From Alphaproteobacteria bacterium (GTDB lineage: Bacteria; Pseudomonadota; Alphaproteobacteria; JAUHZC01), in contig CP060236.1 in the NCBI GenBank assembly GCA_023898725.1, forward strand, positions 1-64,000: 64,000 nt of DNA, read 5' to 3'. The position numbers and the translations under genes were made by a program. The notes beneath the pieces are model-generated. The model made no database searches and was not told the origin of the DNA. It worked only from the letters and a program-made list of their open reading frames with translations. Positions 37,198 to 45,196 of the stretch are shown here, piece after piece (position 1 is the stretch's first letter; every line of letters starts with the position of its first letter).

Positions 37198-38064
37198 TTG
37201 GTCGGTGTTTTTTGGATATGCTTGGTAGGCCTTACAAGCTCTGTCAACGATGTCCTTATGCGAGAGGTTGCCTGCCGCTTGCCGAGTATGGAGGTTGCTT
37301 TTTTTCGTGTATTGTTTGCGACGCTGACTCTTCTGCCTATCGTTGCAATCAAAGGATGGGAAACTGTTTATACCAAGCAAATAAACTGGCATGTTTTGCG
37401 GGCAATTCTGGGATTTACGGCTATCACAGGTTGGTGTTTCGGTCTGTCGCATGTGCCTTTGGCTGTGGTCTCCACAGTAGGCCACACTATTCCTCTTTTT
37501 GTGCTTGTGCTTGCATTCATTCTGCTGAAAGAGCGCGTTATTTGGCAACGCGTGGCTGCAACCTTGGGTGGATTTATGGGCATCATGATCATTGTTGCAA
37601 ACACCCATGATGTTACCACAGGAACACATATGCACATCTGGGGTATCCTTGGCCTTATTATAGCCGCAGTGTGTTTTGCCTTGAGCGATATTGTCAATAA
37701 GGTCATGGTGCATAATGAATCTCCTTTATGTATGCTATTTTATTTTGCCCTTGGCACTACCCTTGCAGGAGCAATTCCCGCTTTCTTGGTGTGGACTCCC
37801 CCTACGATGCATGAGCTCATGTATCTGTTGGCTTTAGGTGCAGGTGGTAACCTCATTCTGTTTTTTCTTCTAAAAGCATTCGCTGCTACCGATATTTCAG
37901 CACTTGCGCCCTTTCGGTATGTTGAGCTCATTTTTGCCGTTCTTTTTGGACTATTTTTATATGGGGAAATTCCGAGCAACTCTGTCCTTATTGGTATCGC
38001 CATTGTTGTCCCGAGCACTTTTGCTGCTGCTATTTTTGAGAATCGCCGCAATACCCCTGCTTAA
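37198..38064 (+). CDS. EamA-family (drug/metabolite) transporter inside the virion cluster
   Basis: A 288-aa inner-membrane protein with ten hydrophobic helices in two EamA repeats (VAFFRVLFATLTLLPIV in the first, GNLILFFLLKAFAATDISAL in the second). Family members export or import small metabolites such as amino acids or S-adenosylmethionine. It runs against all surrounding virion genes. Its TAA overlaps the stop of the 174-aa gene. The only usable in-frame start is TTG at 37198 or a little downstream, so the N-terminus is uncertain. It occupies the place where tail-tube genes would be expected. Confidence 0.8.
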   Translation: MVGVFWICLVGLTSSVNDVLMREVACRLPSMEVAFFRVLFATLTLLPIVAIKGWETVYTKQINWHVLRAILGFTAITGWCFGLSHVPLAVVSTVGHTIPLFVLVLAFILLKERVIWQRVAATLGGFMGIMIIVANTHDVTTGTHMHIWGILGLIIAAVCFALSDIVNKVMVHNESPLCMLFYFALGTTLAGAIPAFLVWTPPTMHELMYLLALGAGGNLILFFLLKAFAATDISALAPFRYVELIFAVLFGLFLYGEIPSNSVLIGIAIVVPSTFAAAIFENRRNTPA

Positions 38065-38585
38065 AGCTCATCACAAATAATCTTCCATGTGGTTCGATTG
38101 GTTTCCTCTGCTGTTTCAAAACTAAAATCAACCACTGTCGTTTCAAGCCAGGGACGATAACGAATCACAACATTTGCATACGACTCCACACCCTCATAAA
38201 CCAGACATCCCTCCTCCCACCGATGTGTCCGCACAGGAGAACCATGCATTGTTTGAACACGAACTGACTGCTCTTGTGGCTGTCGTGAAAGCATTACCCT
38301 GTCACCAGGATTTAGCTGAAAAACAAAACGGCTAAAGGTCACAAGAGCCCCTATACGTATGTTTTTCCCAATAAAAACCTCATCCAGCGGTGGTAAGTTT
38401 AAATCTTTTCCCATTAAAATGGACCGATACTTGTGCCGTATATCCTCTGTGCTGCTGACAAGCCCTCCGTTAAGTGTACGCATCGGATGATTCGTGCTTT
38501 GCGGGATAAGCGTGTGAGTAATACCACGACCACTTTGTGGATGAAGTTCTCCCAAACTAAACTGAAAAAGCGTTTCACTGTTCAT
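38061..38585 (-). CDS. Unknown small virion-cluster protein (174 aa)
   Basis: A soluble, beta-rich protein with no recognised domain. It starts 3 bases after the 38-aa gene, so it belongs to the same transcript as the capsid genes. Position suggests a tail or adaptor component. Its stop overlaps that of the opposing EamA gene. Confidence 0.5.
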   Translation of the reverse strand: MNSETLFQFSLGELHPQSGRGITHTLIPQSTNHPMRTLNGGLVSSTEDIRHKYRSILMGKDLNLPPLDEVFIGKNIRIGALVTFSRFVFQLNPGDRVMLSRQPQEQSVRVQTMHGSPVRTHRWEEGCLVYEGVESYANVVIRYRPWLETTVVDFSFETAEETNRTTWKIICDEL

Positions 38586-38588
38586 GGC

Positions 38589-38705
38589 CTAATACCCAAA
38601 CCATAAGGGAAGCAAGTGGATGTCTTCATTCATAAATGCTTCTAAAGAATCATCCTCCCATTCATGGGGGATAGAAAAATAGGCGTTTTCACTGGATGGT
38701 TTCAT
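38589..38705 (-). CDS. Tiny protein of the virion cluster (38 aa)
   Basis: An ATG at 38705 overlaps the stop of the tail-terminator-like gene by one base (TAATG), and the TAG is 3 bases before the next gene. It encodes an acidic 38-residue peptide (starting MKPSSENAYFSIPHEW and ending PLWFGY). Coupling at both ends is the main support, since the gene is too short for similarity arguments. A GTA tail-assembly chaperone-like small protein would be expected in about this position, but I see no specific match. Confidence 0.55.
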   Translation of the reverse strand: MKPSSENAYFSIPHEWEDDSLEAFMNEDIHLLPLWFGY

Positions 38706-39139
38706 TATATAATCTCTCCTTCTCTATAAAACACACATCGCACACAAAAATCAGCCGCATACAATTGAGGCATTACTGTATTTATATTACCTGTAAGATT
38801 TTCTTGTTTCCTAAGAGAAAAGGCCACACTAAACAACCCTCCCTCTACATCAATCCCATGAGTACCAGACGTCAACACACTCACAACAGAACCCGCCAAC
38901 GATTCACATCTATGTCCATAAGCAGGAAGAGCCCAAAAAGAGAGACAAATCTCACCATAAAATGTTTCCGGTGACGTCCATGAATTAATTTCCCCAGACC
39001 CTTTTTGTGACACCGACCAACAAATGTCTTTGCTTGATGTGCGCGTATTTACATGAGGCCTTACAGCAAGTCCTTCCGTGCGTATAGCCTTATCAATTGT
39101 ATCGCGTAACCATACATGTAAATTTTCCTTCATGCTCAT
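38705..39139 (-). CDS. Tail terminator-like protein (DUF3168 type, tentative)
   Basis: A 144-aa soluble protein following the head-closure gene with a 4-bp overlap. The order connector, closure, terminator and the pattern of an N-terminal helix (LHVWLRDTIDKAI) followed by alternating strands fit the tail-terminator/completion family DUF3168. The assignment is mainly positional. It would cap the tail tube at the head-tail joint. Confidence 0.5.
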   Translation of the reverse strand: MSMKENLHVWLRDTIDKAIRTEGLAVRPHVNTRTSSKDICWSVSQKGSGEINSWTSPETFYGEICLSFWALPAYGHRCESLAGSVVSVLTSGTHGIDVEGGLFSVAFSLRKQENLTGNINTVMPQLYAADFCVRCVFYREGEII

Positions 39140-39468
39140 ATCTCTGCCTCATCCAACGGCGTAATATAATAAGTTAGGTCCGATCCTCCGGGATTAAGTG
39201 CACGTGAAACAAAGGCATACACAGTTCCTTGGAACACCAATCGATAGTCCTCTCTAACAGGAATTTTTTCACACAATGTTACTTCCCATATAGGAAGCAC
39301 GGAATCTGACTCATGACGACGTTGCGTATACAGCTGAAGATGAGAATGACGATACGCCGCCACACATGCCCACACTTCACCGACAGGATGATACGCAGTG
39401 ATAACATGTTCATGATAGCGAGGCTCAAGAAGCAAAACTCTGTGCTTGCGATCTTTTGTTACCTTCAT
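39136..39468 (-). CDS. Head-tail adaptor/closure protein
   Basis: About 110 aa, resembling small head-closure (phage_H_T_join-like) proteins, with a beta-rich core and the segment EVWACVAAYRHS near the N-terminal third. I place the start at ATG 39468, which overlaps the TGA of the connector gene as ATGA. The frame is open to 39510, but that start would overlap the upstream gene by 46 bases. It is coupled to the terminator-like gene by a 4-bp overlap. Confidence 0.6.
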   Translation of the reverse strand: MKVTKDRKHRVLLLEPRYHEHVITAYHPVGEVWACVAAYRHSHLQLYTQRRHESDSVLPIWEVTLCEKIPVREDYRLVFQGTVYAFVSRALNPGGSDLTYYITPLDEAEI

Positions 39469-40064
39469 GACAACCATCCTCTTGCTTGGGATATATGTAA
39501 AAATGTACAAATATCAGAAGGAAGCCCTGCCATATGGCCCAAAGCCGGATCAGGAGATTCCCGCCGTTGATAGTACCTCTGCACAAGCATACATATCGCA
39601 TCTTTATAAAGCGTTGGAACCTCTTCGATGCGGGCGTATCCAGCTGTATATTTGATTATAATTCGCATCGCCTGCATGATGTGCTGACGCGGAATATATA
39701 CTTCTGTTTTATAGCCATTAGTCCGCGTTTTCCACCCCTCACACACCCAATCATCCGTGATGGTTTGACTGGTGACCGATACAATAGCAACAACAGGACT
39801 TATCCTCAAAGAAAACGGCCCACTATACCTAGCATCCTTCCAGGGATTTGCTTGACGAGATCGTCCACTTTCTTGATTATGTGTGTGTTGCCATTTTTTT
39901 TGTGTAAAAGAGATCCCCGCATAATTTTCTATCATCAACTGAGCACTTATCATCAACTGATTGATGAGAGAATCATCAGCATCATGATCAACTTTGAGGT
40001 AATTCTTCATCCATGAGAGAGGTATTAAGGCCTCACCCGGTGAATCCAAACAAATTTCAGACAT
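39465..40064 (-). CDS. Phage head-tail connector (gp6/phiE125 gp8-like)
   Basis: A 199-aa protein with the N-terminal LSWMKNYLKVDHDADDSLIN followed by a helix with AQLMIENYAGISFTQ. This is the typical beginning of the Phage_connect_1/phiE125 gp8 family, which forms the ring under the portal. The C-terminal EVPTLYKDAICMLVQRYYQRRE also fits. It follows the capsid gene after 109 bases holding a hairpin and has its own ribosome binding site (AAGGGA). Confidence 0.78.
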   Translation of the reverse strand: MSEICLDSPGEALIPLSWMKNYLKVDHDADDSLINQLMISAQLMIENYAGISFTQKKWQHTHNQESGRSRQANPWKDARYSGPFSLRISPVVAIVSVTSQTITDDWVCEGWKTRTNGYKTEVYIPRQHIMQAMRIIIKYTAGYARIEEVPTLYKDAICMLVQRYYQRRESPDPALGHMAGLPSDICTFLHISQARGWLS

Positions 40065-40117
40065 ACTTTTTCCCTTAAAATAATATGACTAGTCGGAACG
40101 TATCAATCACTCGGCAA

Positions 40118-40159
40118 GAGGGTGTGGTATCATAAAATAATTCCCAGAATAACACCCTC
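40118..40159 (-). promoter_or_regulatory. Hairpin between capsid and connector genes
   Basis: GAGGGTGT (40118-40125) is the exact reverse complement of ACACCCTC (40152-40159) across a 26-nt loop, in the only sizeable gap of the virion operon. It has no T run, so it is more likely an mRNA processing or stability element that sets capsid expression apart from downstream genes. Confidence 0.35.
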
Positions 40160-40173
40160 CTTACCCCGATTAA

Positions 40174-41364
40174 CTATGAAGCCAGGCGCAAAATGGCAAG
40201 CGCATCGGTATCCACAACATCCCCACCTACACGCTTTGTCGAATAAAACTCAATGAATGGTTTGGATGAGAAAGGGTCACGCAACACCTGAATTCCGGAA
40301 CGATCAACAATTTGATAGGCTGATTTCACGTCACCAAAAATCACAGAGCTTGAAGCTGTTCCCTCAACAACGCCGGGTATCGCATCATCCACATATACGG
40401 GGAATCCCAACAACGTTGAAGATACTTTGTCACTAAGACTTGGCTGCCACAGATAGTTTCCTGTGCTATCTTTTATCATACGAATCTTTTGCAACGCACT
40501 GCGTGACATCATCCAGGATGCATTTGCCAGATAATGACTACGCAAGCAATAAATCATGCGAACAAGAAGATCGCTAGCATCATCATCAGGAAATCCCCCA
40601 TCAACACCACTGTCAAGAGCCCGAAATGTTCCAAAAGCAGGGTTCAGATCCGTGGACACTGGAAGACTTAAAATTCCTCGTGGACGTGATACCCCATCAC
40701 CATTAAGAAATGCATGGTTTTCAAGATCACTAAACTGCTGAGAAATTTTCTCCGTCAGCCACTTATCAACATCAATGTTTGCATCATCCAAAAGTTTCTG
40801 TGTAGCCCGAGGCTTGGCATAAATTTCATGAACGTTGATACGTTTCTTTTGAATCTTTGGGGTATCCGTTTCGGGGCGATTAGCTGTTTCTGCAACCCAC
40901 CCTGCTGCAGCGGCCTCTCTATCTAATAAAACATCCACATGATCTGATGAAACGGTCATCACAGAAGCCAGCGTACGAATGGTACTTTGGCCGACTTTTT
41001 TATCAACCATATGGCCTAAGTTTTGAGGAACAAAAAATCCCCCATCCTCATCCGCTCCGCGGGTCAAAGATTTTGACTCAAGGCGCAAGAGGGCGTCATC
41101 ACCACTACGCAAATAGGAAGAAAAAGCCTTTGATTCACCCGTCGATAGCAAACAATCAGTTGTTCCGTCAATTTGAGGGCGCATCATATCACGTTGTTTC
41201 TGTTCGAGATAATCGATATTTCTTTGCAGCCGTGTAAGACTTTCCTCAATGAGAGGATCAGTCGTTTTCTTTGTTTCCAGAATTCGCAGACGGTCGTCAT
41301 TCATTTGTTTAAAGTCTTCGAACGCCTGTGATAATTCATTAATAACTGTGTGTACGTGTGACAT
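40174..41364 (-). CDS. HK97-family major capsid protein
   Basis: A 396-aa capsid subunit. The first 60 or so residues form a helical delta domain (coiled coil, ending LEQKQRDMM) that the protease would remove. The HK97 fold follows, with GGFFVPQNLG at the start of the mature protein, GWVAETANRPETD, LENHAFLNGDG followed by PRGIL, and YVDDAIP near the end. It builds the head of the particle. It is preceded by a GGGAG ribosome binding site, and the gene is intact. Confidence 0.93.
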   Translation of the reverse strand: MSHVHTVINELSQAFEDFKQMNDDRLRILETKKTTDPLIEESLTRLQRNIDYLEQKQRDMMRPQIDGTTDCLLSTGESKAFSSYLRSGDDALLRLESKSLTRGADEDGGFFVPQNLGHMVDKKVGQSTIRTLASVMTVSSDHVDVLLDREAAAAGWVAETANRPETDTPKIQKKRINVHEIYAKPRATQKLLDDANIDVDKWLTEKISQQFSDLENHAFLNGDGVSRPRGILSLPVSTDLNPAFGTFRALDSGVDGGFPDDDASDLLVRMIYCLRSHYLANASWMMSRSALQKIRMIKDSTGNYLWQPSLSDKVSSTLLGFPVYVDDAIPGVVEGTASSSVIFGDVKSAYQIVDRSGIQVLRDPFSSKPFIEFYSTKRVGGDVVDTDALAILRLAS

Positions 41365-41375
41365 GGAAACTCCCT

Positions 41376-41921
41376 TTATAGTGTTCGTTGGTTTTCGTGT
41401 GTGATAAGTTGCGTTAGCCGTCTAACCTGCATGAGCAGATCACTATCATCACGGCAACTTTTTACGTGATGAACTTTGGCTTTTTCATTGGCGGCAAATG
41501 TCACCAATGAAATTTCGTGAAGATCAATTTCTGTGAGAACCCGTGCCTTTGTTGTTTGGTCCTGGTAACTTTTTTTAACCTCATATCCGATAGATAGCCC
41601 ATCAAGAACGCCCTCCTTCATAAGCGCATAAGCACTGCGAGCCCGACCTACATCCATGAGAAGGCGCCCCTCAACATAAAGCCCCTTAGGATCTTCACCC
41701 ATGAATGTCCATTTCCCAATGGGCTCATGATGCTTGTGCTGCCACAACATCTTGGGCATTTTTTTTTGCATATGCCATTTTTTCAAAGAATGCGAAAAGG
41801 CCCCTTGTGCAACAGTGTCTCCTTGACGATCAATCCAATCAAAAACGCTGGCATAACCAAAAAAATTTCCTCTAGAGTCAAGACTTTTAATCAAAACTGG
41901 GGGTGATACTTTGTGGTGCAT
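41376..41921 (-). CDS. HK97-type prohead protease
   Basis: A 181-aa serine protease of the Caudovirales prohead family that matures the capsid by cutting off delta domains. FGYASVFDWIDRQGDTVAQGAF, which here continues as SHSLKKW, is the family N-terminus. The catalytic His lies in LWQHKHHEPIG and the Ser in LDGLSIGYEV. Both residues are present, so the enzyme should be active. It is preceded by AGGAGAG and lies 11 bases before the capsid gene. Confidence 0.92.
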   Translation of the reverse strand: MHHKVSPPVLIKSLDSRGNFFGYASVFDWIDRQGDTVAQGAFSHSLKKWHMQKKMPKMLWQHKHHEPIGKWTFMGEDPKGLYVEGRLLMDVGRARSAYALMKEGVLDGLSIGYEVKKSYQDQTTKARVLTEIDLHEISLVTFAANEKAKVHHVKSCRDDSDLLMQVRRLTQLITHENQRTL

Positions 41922-41954
41922 ACGTTTCTCTCTCCTGCGTTGAGTTGCTAATTT

Positions 41955-43178
41955 TTAGTGTGCACACACACCGTCATTATCCCTGGATAAAGGATGAGGA
42001 GGATATCCAGTAGCGGCACGTTTTTCATTGTCGGTAAGAAATGTTGCACGCTCGAGGCTTTGCCATAGCTGTTCTCGTCTTTGAGAAAGTGCCGGTATAG
42101 ACCCTTGATCATAGCCAATCTGTAAATCAGGACCAAATTGAGGTGTGAGCCAGGAATTAAGCTCATCAACAATCATGTCCAAAAGGGGTAGGATCGTATC
42201 TTCCCACAGGTGAAACCGTGCCTCACGGTAGTTTGCATAGGTGCTATCACCCTTAACCCCAACCAACATGGCAGGAACCCCAAAGGCTTGTGCAATTTCG
42301 CGCGCGGAAACATCTTTTGATGTGGCAAAGTCCATTTCCCGGGGACTTAAGCCCATTTCTTTCCACTCAACATCGCCCTCAACAATCATCATTCGGCCCG
42401 CGTTTCCAGGACCCTGATGAAAACTGGTCATATGTTCTCGCGCCAGTTCACGACTATCCTCATCAAGACCATCACGAAAAACGGCCACACCAGAAGGTCT
42501 TCCCCCATTTTGCAAGAGAGATAAATTATGCTCAGCAACTGCATTGTGTTGATCAATGGCGCACGCTGCTGAATTAAGGGGACTCGCACCATACCAATCG
42601 TCAATGGGATTAAACAACTTAATATGGGCTATTTTTCGTTTGCCATTATGTGCAAGCATGCTAATACGGCGTGTCTTCTCATCAACTGTATACTTATAGG
42701 TACGCAACTGTCCTGTTGTTGCTGGGACAATTTCCACACGGTCCGGACGTAATAAATACAGCTCACATGGCTGTTCATCAAAACCGTACATAGCTTCAAC
42801 ATAGGCATTGCCAGAAAGCAACAAATGAGACACGAGCGCCTCAACAAAAGAGGCCCCTCCGCGCAAAGGATTCGGATGAGACAGCAAGGTAAGAAGAGGA
42901 TGTGTATCAAGAGGCGATACACCTTTTTTTAACAAAAACGCAACGCTTGCAAGGCTACGCGCAATCAACGTCACACAGCGATACACAATAACGTTTTTTT
43001 TGTAGCCTTCTTGTACTAACTCAGCGTAGCTATGTCCTGTCCATGTGGGTTTCCCCAGAATATTAACACTATGAACGCTACGATAGCGTTTCTTTTCTCT
43101 TTTCCCTGTTTCACTCTTTACCCCTTCTAATGTGGTTCCAAGACGCAATATTTTTTGAATAATTGATTTAAGTTCCAT
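41955..43178 (-). CDS. HK97-family phage portal protein
   Basis: A 407-aa portal subunit that forms the dodecameric DNA gate of the capsid. Family features include NVIVYRCVTLIARSLASV near 62-79, LLLSGNAYVE, PLNSAACAIDQHN and the ISPREMDF/FATSKDVSAREIAQAFGVP stretch near 285-305 (here LSPREMDFATSKDVS). The ATG at 43178 has a strong AGGAGGG ribosome binding site. It is the first gene of the cluster. No terminase gene precedes it. Confidence 0.93.
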   Translation of the reverse strand: MELKSIIQKILRLGTTLEGVKSETGKREKKRYRSVHSVNILGKPTWTGHSYAELVQEGYKKNVIVYRCVTLIARSLASVAFLLKKGVSPLDTHPLLTLLSHPNPLRGGASFVEALVSHLLLSGNAYVEAMYGFDEQPCELYLLRPDRVEIVPATTGQLRTYKYTVDEKTRRISMLAHNGKRKIAHIKLFNPIDDWYGASPLNSAACAIDQHNAVAEHNLSLLQNGGRPSGVAVFRDGLDEDSRELAREHMTSFHQGPGNAGRMMIVEGDVEWKEMGLSPREMDFATSKDVSAREIAQAFGVPAMLVGVKGDSTYANYREARFHLWEDTILPLLDMIVDELNSWLTPQFGPDLQIGYDQGSIPALSQRREQLWQSLERATFLTDNEKRAATGYPPHPLSRDNDGVCAH

Positions 43179-43202
43179 AGTACCCTCCTGAGAACAGAAG
43201 AT

Positions 43203-43231
43203 TATTTATGCGAACTGCTTAATTTTGACAA
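43203..43231 (-). promoter_or_regulatory. Candidate promoter of the virion operon
   Basis: On the minus strand TTGTCA (-35, 5 of 6; 43231-43226) is followed after 17 bases by TAAATA (43208-43203), 24 bases before the portal start. The -10 is weak. No dyad that would suggest a phage-type repressor was seen. Confidence 0.35.
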
Positions 43232-43434
43232 ATTATTTAATACTTATGTCAGGTATGTAAAATTTTAATTTTTAATAAAAACAAACAGGTGCACAAAAGG
43301 TGTGTGCAAAAGACTAGGTATATACATCCCCGTTTCAGATACAATGCACAGAAGCTTTCCGCAAACAACTATCAGGAAATTTGTTCCACACAGTTTTTCT
43401 CTCCTGCCCTCGTTTTATTGATTTTCAGTAGTAA

Positions 43435-44358
43435 TTATTTGAGAACGTGCTGTCTTTTTATGTAGAAAAACCCCCGCACAAACCGAGAAAAGGCATGGCC
43501 CATTTGACTAATAATAAGCCCTAAAAGAATCAATAGTGCTGAAACAAAGGTATTAAATCCTATTTTTTCTCCTGTGAGAAAAGCAAATGCAAGGGTAAAA
43601 CAAGGGATCAGCAATGAGTATGGCGACACATCTGCGACACTATACCGACGAACGAGTATACTCCACGCACGCATTGCCCCTACCATGGAAATCCAACCAG
43701 CAAAAAGCATAATAAGGGTATGGGTGGGGCGAGCCAATAACTTCATGTTTCGCACCACCTCTTGCCAACCATCAACGCTCATAGCCAACGTGAAGTGAAT
43801 CCCTATTGTAAGCGGGGCAAAGGCAACAATTGCTGATGACGGACTGAGTGGTTCGCGAGAGTCGTGCATGGCACGCTTCAAAAGAACATTCCCTAGCCCC
43901 ATGAATGCTGCCGAAACAAGCATACAAAGATATCCCACACATACACAGAATTTCTCTGCTGTATAAAGCCCCCAAAAAACACCGGCACACAAGGGGACAA
44001 AGGCTATTAAGTGATATTTATTGGGTGATTCCCTCAGCATCAAATAGGCAAATAAAGCTGCAAACAACGGGTTAAGCTGTAACAATAGTCCTCCCATCGC
44101 AACTCCTGCACCTGCTTTTATTCCGAGACCCAGGAAAGCATAATGGGCGACCCCCCACACCAGAGCCGTGGGCATGATGCATCGCCATTGATGGAGTCGC
44201 AAAGGAAAAATGACTACCAAGGGAAGTACAACGATCATGCGCAACAAATTAAAGCTAATCGGCGAAATCTCAACCAGAGCTATCTTCGTTAAAAGAACAT
44301 TCAGGGCCCAAACAAAGGTCGTACAAATCGCAATAGCGATATCTCTAGAAGCTAACAC
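43435..44358 (-). CDS. EamA-family (drug/metabolite) transporter
   Basis: A 307-aa ten-helix inner-membrane transporter with two EamA domains (TFVWALNVLLTKIALVEISP at the start, YSVADVSPYSLLIPCFTLAFAF in the second half). The substrate cannot be predicted. The start is GTG at 44358. It lies immediately upstream of the virion operon on the same strand and is the second EamA protein in this neighbourhood. The two are not close copies. Confidence 0.85.
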   Translation of the reverse strand: MLASRDIAIAICTTFVWALNVLLTKIALVEISPISFNLLRMIVVLPLVVIFPLRLHQWRCIMPTALVWGVAHYAFLGLGIKAGAGVAMGGLLLQLNPLFAALFAYLMLRESPNKYHLIAFVPLCAGVFWGLYTAEKFCVCVGYLCMLVSAAFMGLGNVLLKRAMHDSREPLSPSSAIVAFAPLTIGIHFTLAMSVDGWQEVVRNMKLLARPTHTLIMLFAGWISMVGAMRAWSILVRRYSVADVSPYSLLIPCFTLAFAFLTGEKIGFNTFVSALLILLGLIISQMGHAFSRFVRGFFYIKRQHVLK

Positions 44359-44523
44359 AGCCGGCGCGAAGGGAACATACTGTGTATTTAGTGCTTATTC
44401 ACAAACACTTCAAGGAAAATTCTATTTGATAGGTATGTGCAAAAAAATGTTTTTTTAGAAAAACAAGAGATAGCAACAGATCATAGGAATTTTGCGTGTA
44501 GAAATAGGCAGATACTGCTGAAA

Positions 44524-45045
44524 CTATTTTTGATTGGTCTCTATTTTTTCAGCGCATAAATCAACAACCAACACATTGCCATCTGTTTTGATGACACGCA
44601 CCCTCGTTCCAGGCGCACACACCGGCCCCACAAGGGACCACCACACGCCATCAAGAAGAATACGCGCTTTGTTTGCGACGATACCATCCTGCAAAATAAG
44701 TGTTTGACCGATATACTCACGGCCCCTTTGATTAATGGTCTCAAATTTTCCCTGGGGATTTTTCTTAAACCATCGATACGTAAGCCCAAGACTTACAAGA
44801 GATGCAATACTGAACAAGGCCCAGTCGTAATTGGGAGGAAAAACCACAAACAACTTTGCAGCGGCAATAAGTGCCGCACCTATTCCCAGCCACAATATAT
44901 ACGTAGTCATTGTGATAAGTTCAATAATAATAAATACAAGAGCAAGCGTCATCCACCCCCAAAAGTCCATGTGCTGTAATGTATCGATCAGCATACCTCT
45001 ATTTTCATACAAAGAATCAACCAAGGTGGATGTCATTTTCTTCAC
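44524..45045 (-). CDS. NfeD-family membrane protein
   Basis: A 173-aa protein with an N-terminal hydrophobic region of about three helices (residues 28-95) and a C-terminal OB-fold domain (about 110-165, GQTLILQDGIVANKARILL and VRVIKTDGNVLVV). NfeD proteins pair with SPFH proteins in membrane microdomain organisation, and the gene follows an SPFH gene here. The GTG at 45045 and ATG at 45036 are both possible starts. Confidence 0.85.
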   Translation of the reverse strand: MKKMTSTLVDSLYENRGMLIDTLQHMDFWGWMTLALVFIIIELITMTTYILWLGIGAALIAAAKLFVVFPPNYDWALFSIASLVSLGLTYRWFKKNPQGKFETINQRGREYIGQTLILQDGIVANKARILLDGVWWSLVGPVCAPGTRVRVIKTDGNVLVVDLCAEKIETNQK

Positions 45046-45196
45046 TTTCTAATAAACCAGGGGATACACCCCCTATCGCAGGGGAAATGGCACCGAAGAT
45101 ACGACCACGTATAACCTTGCCAGATGTCCCTATGCCCCAAAACTCAACACGCACATCCCTAGACAGTACAGTATTTCAACCGTTTCTTATGCTCTC

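Noticed and set aside
37180..37713. 177-codon minus-strand frame opposite the EamA gene
   Set aside because: Composition is rich in His, Lys, Asn and Cys without a domain, and it is fully antisense to a clear ten-helix transporter. It would otherwise have been a candidate tail gene.
33215..43178. Complete prophage
   Set aside because: No integrase, repressor, replication, terminase or endolysin gene and no attachment-site duplication were seen at the ends.
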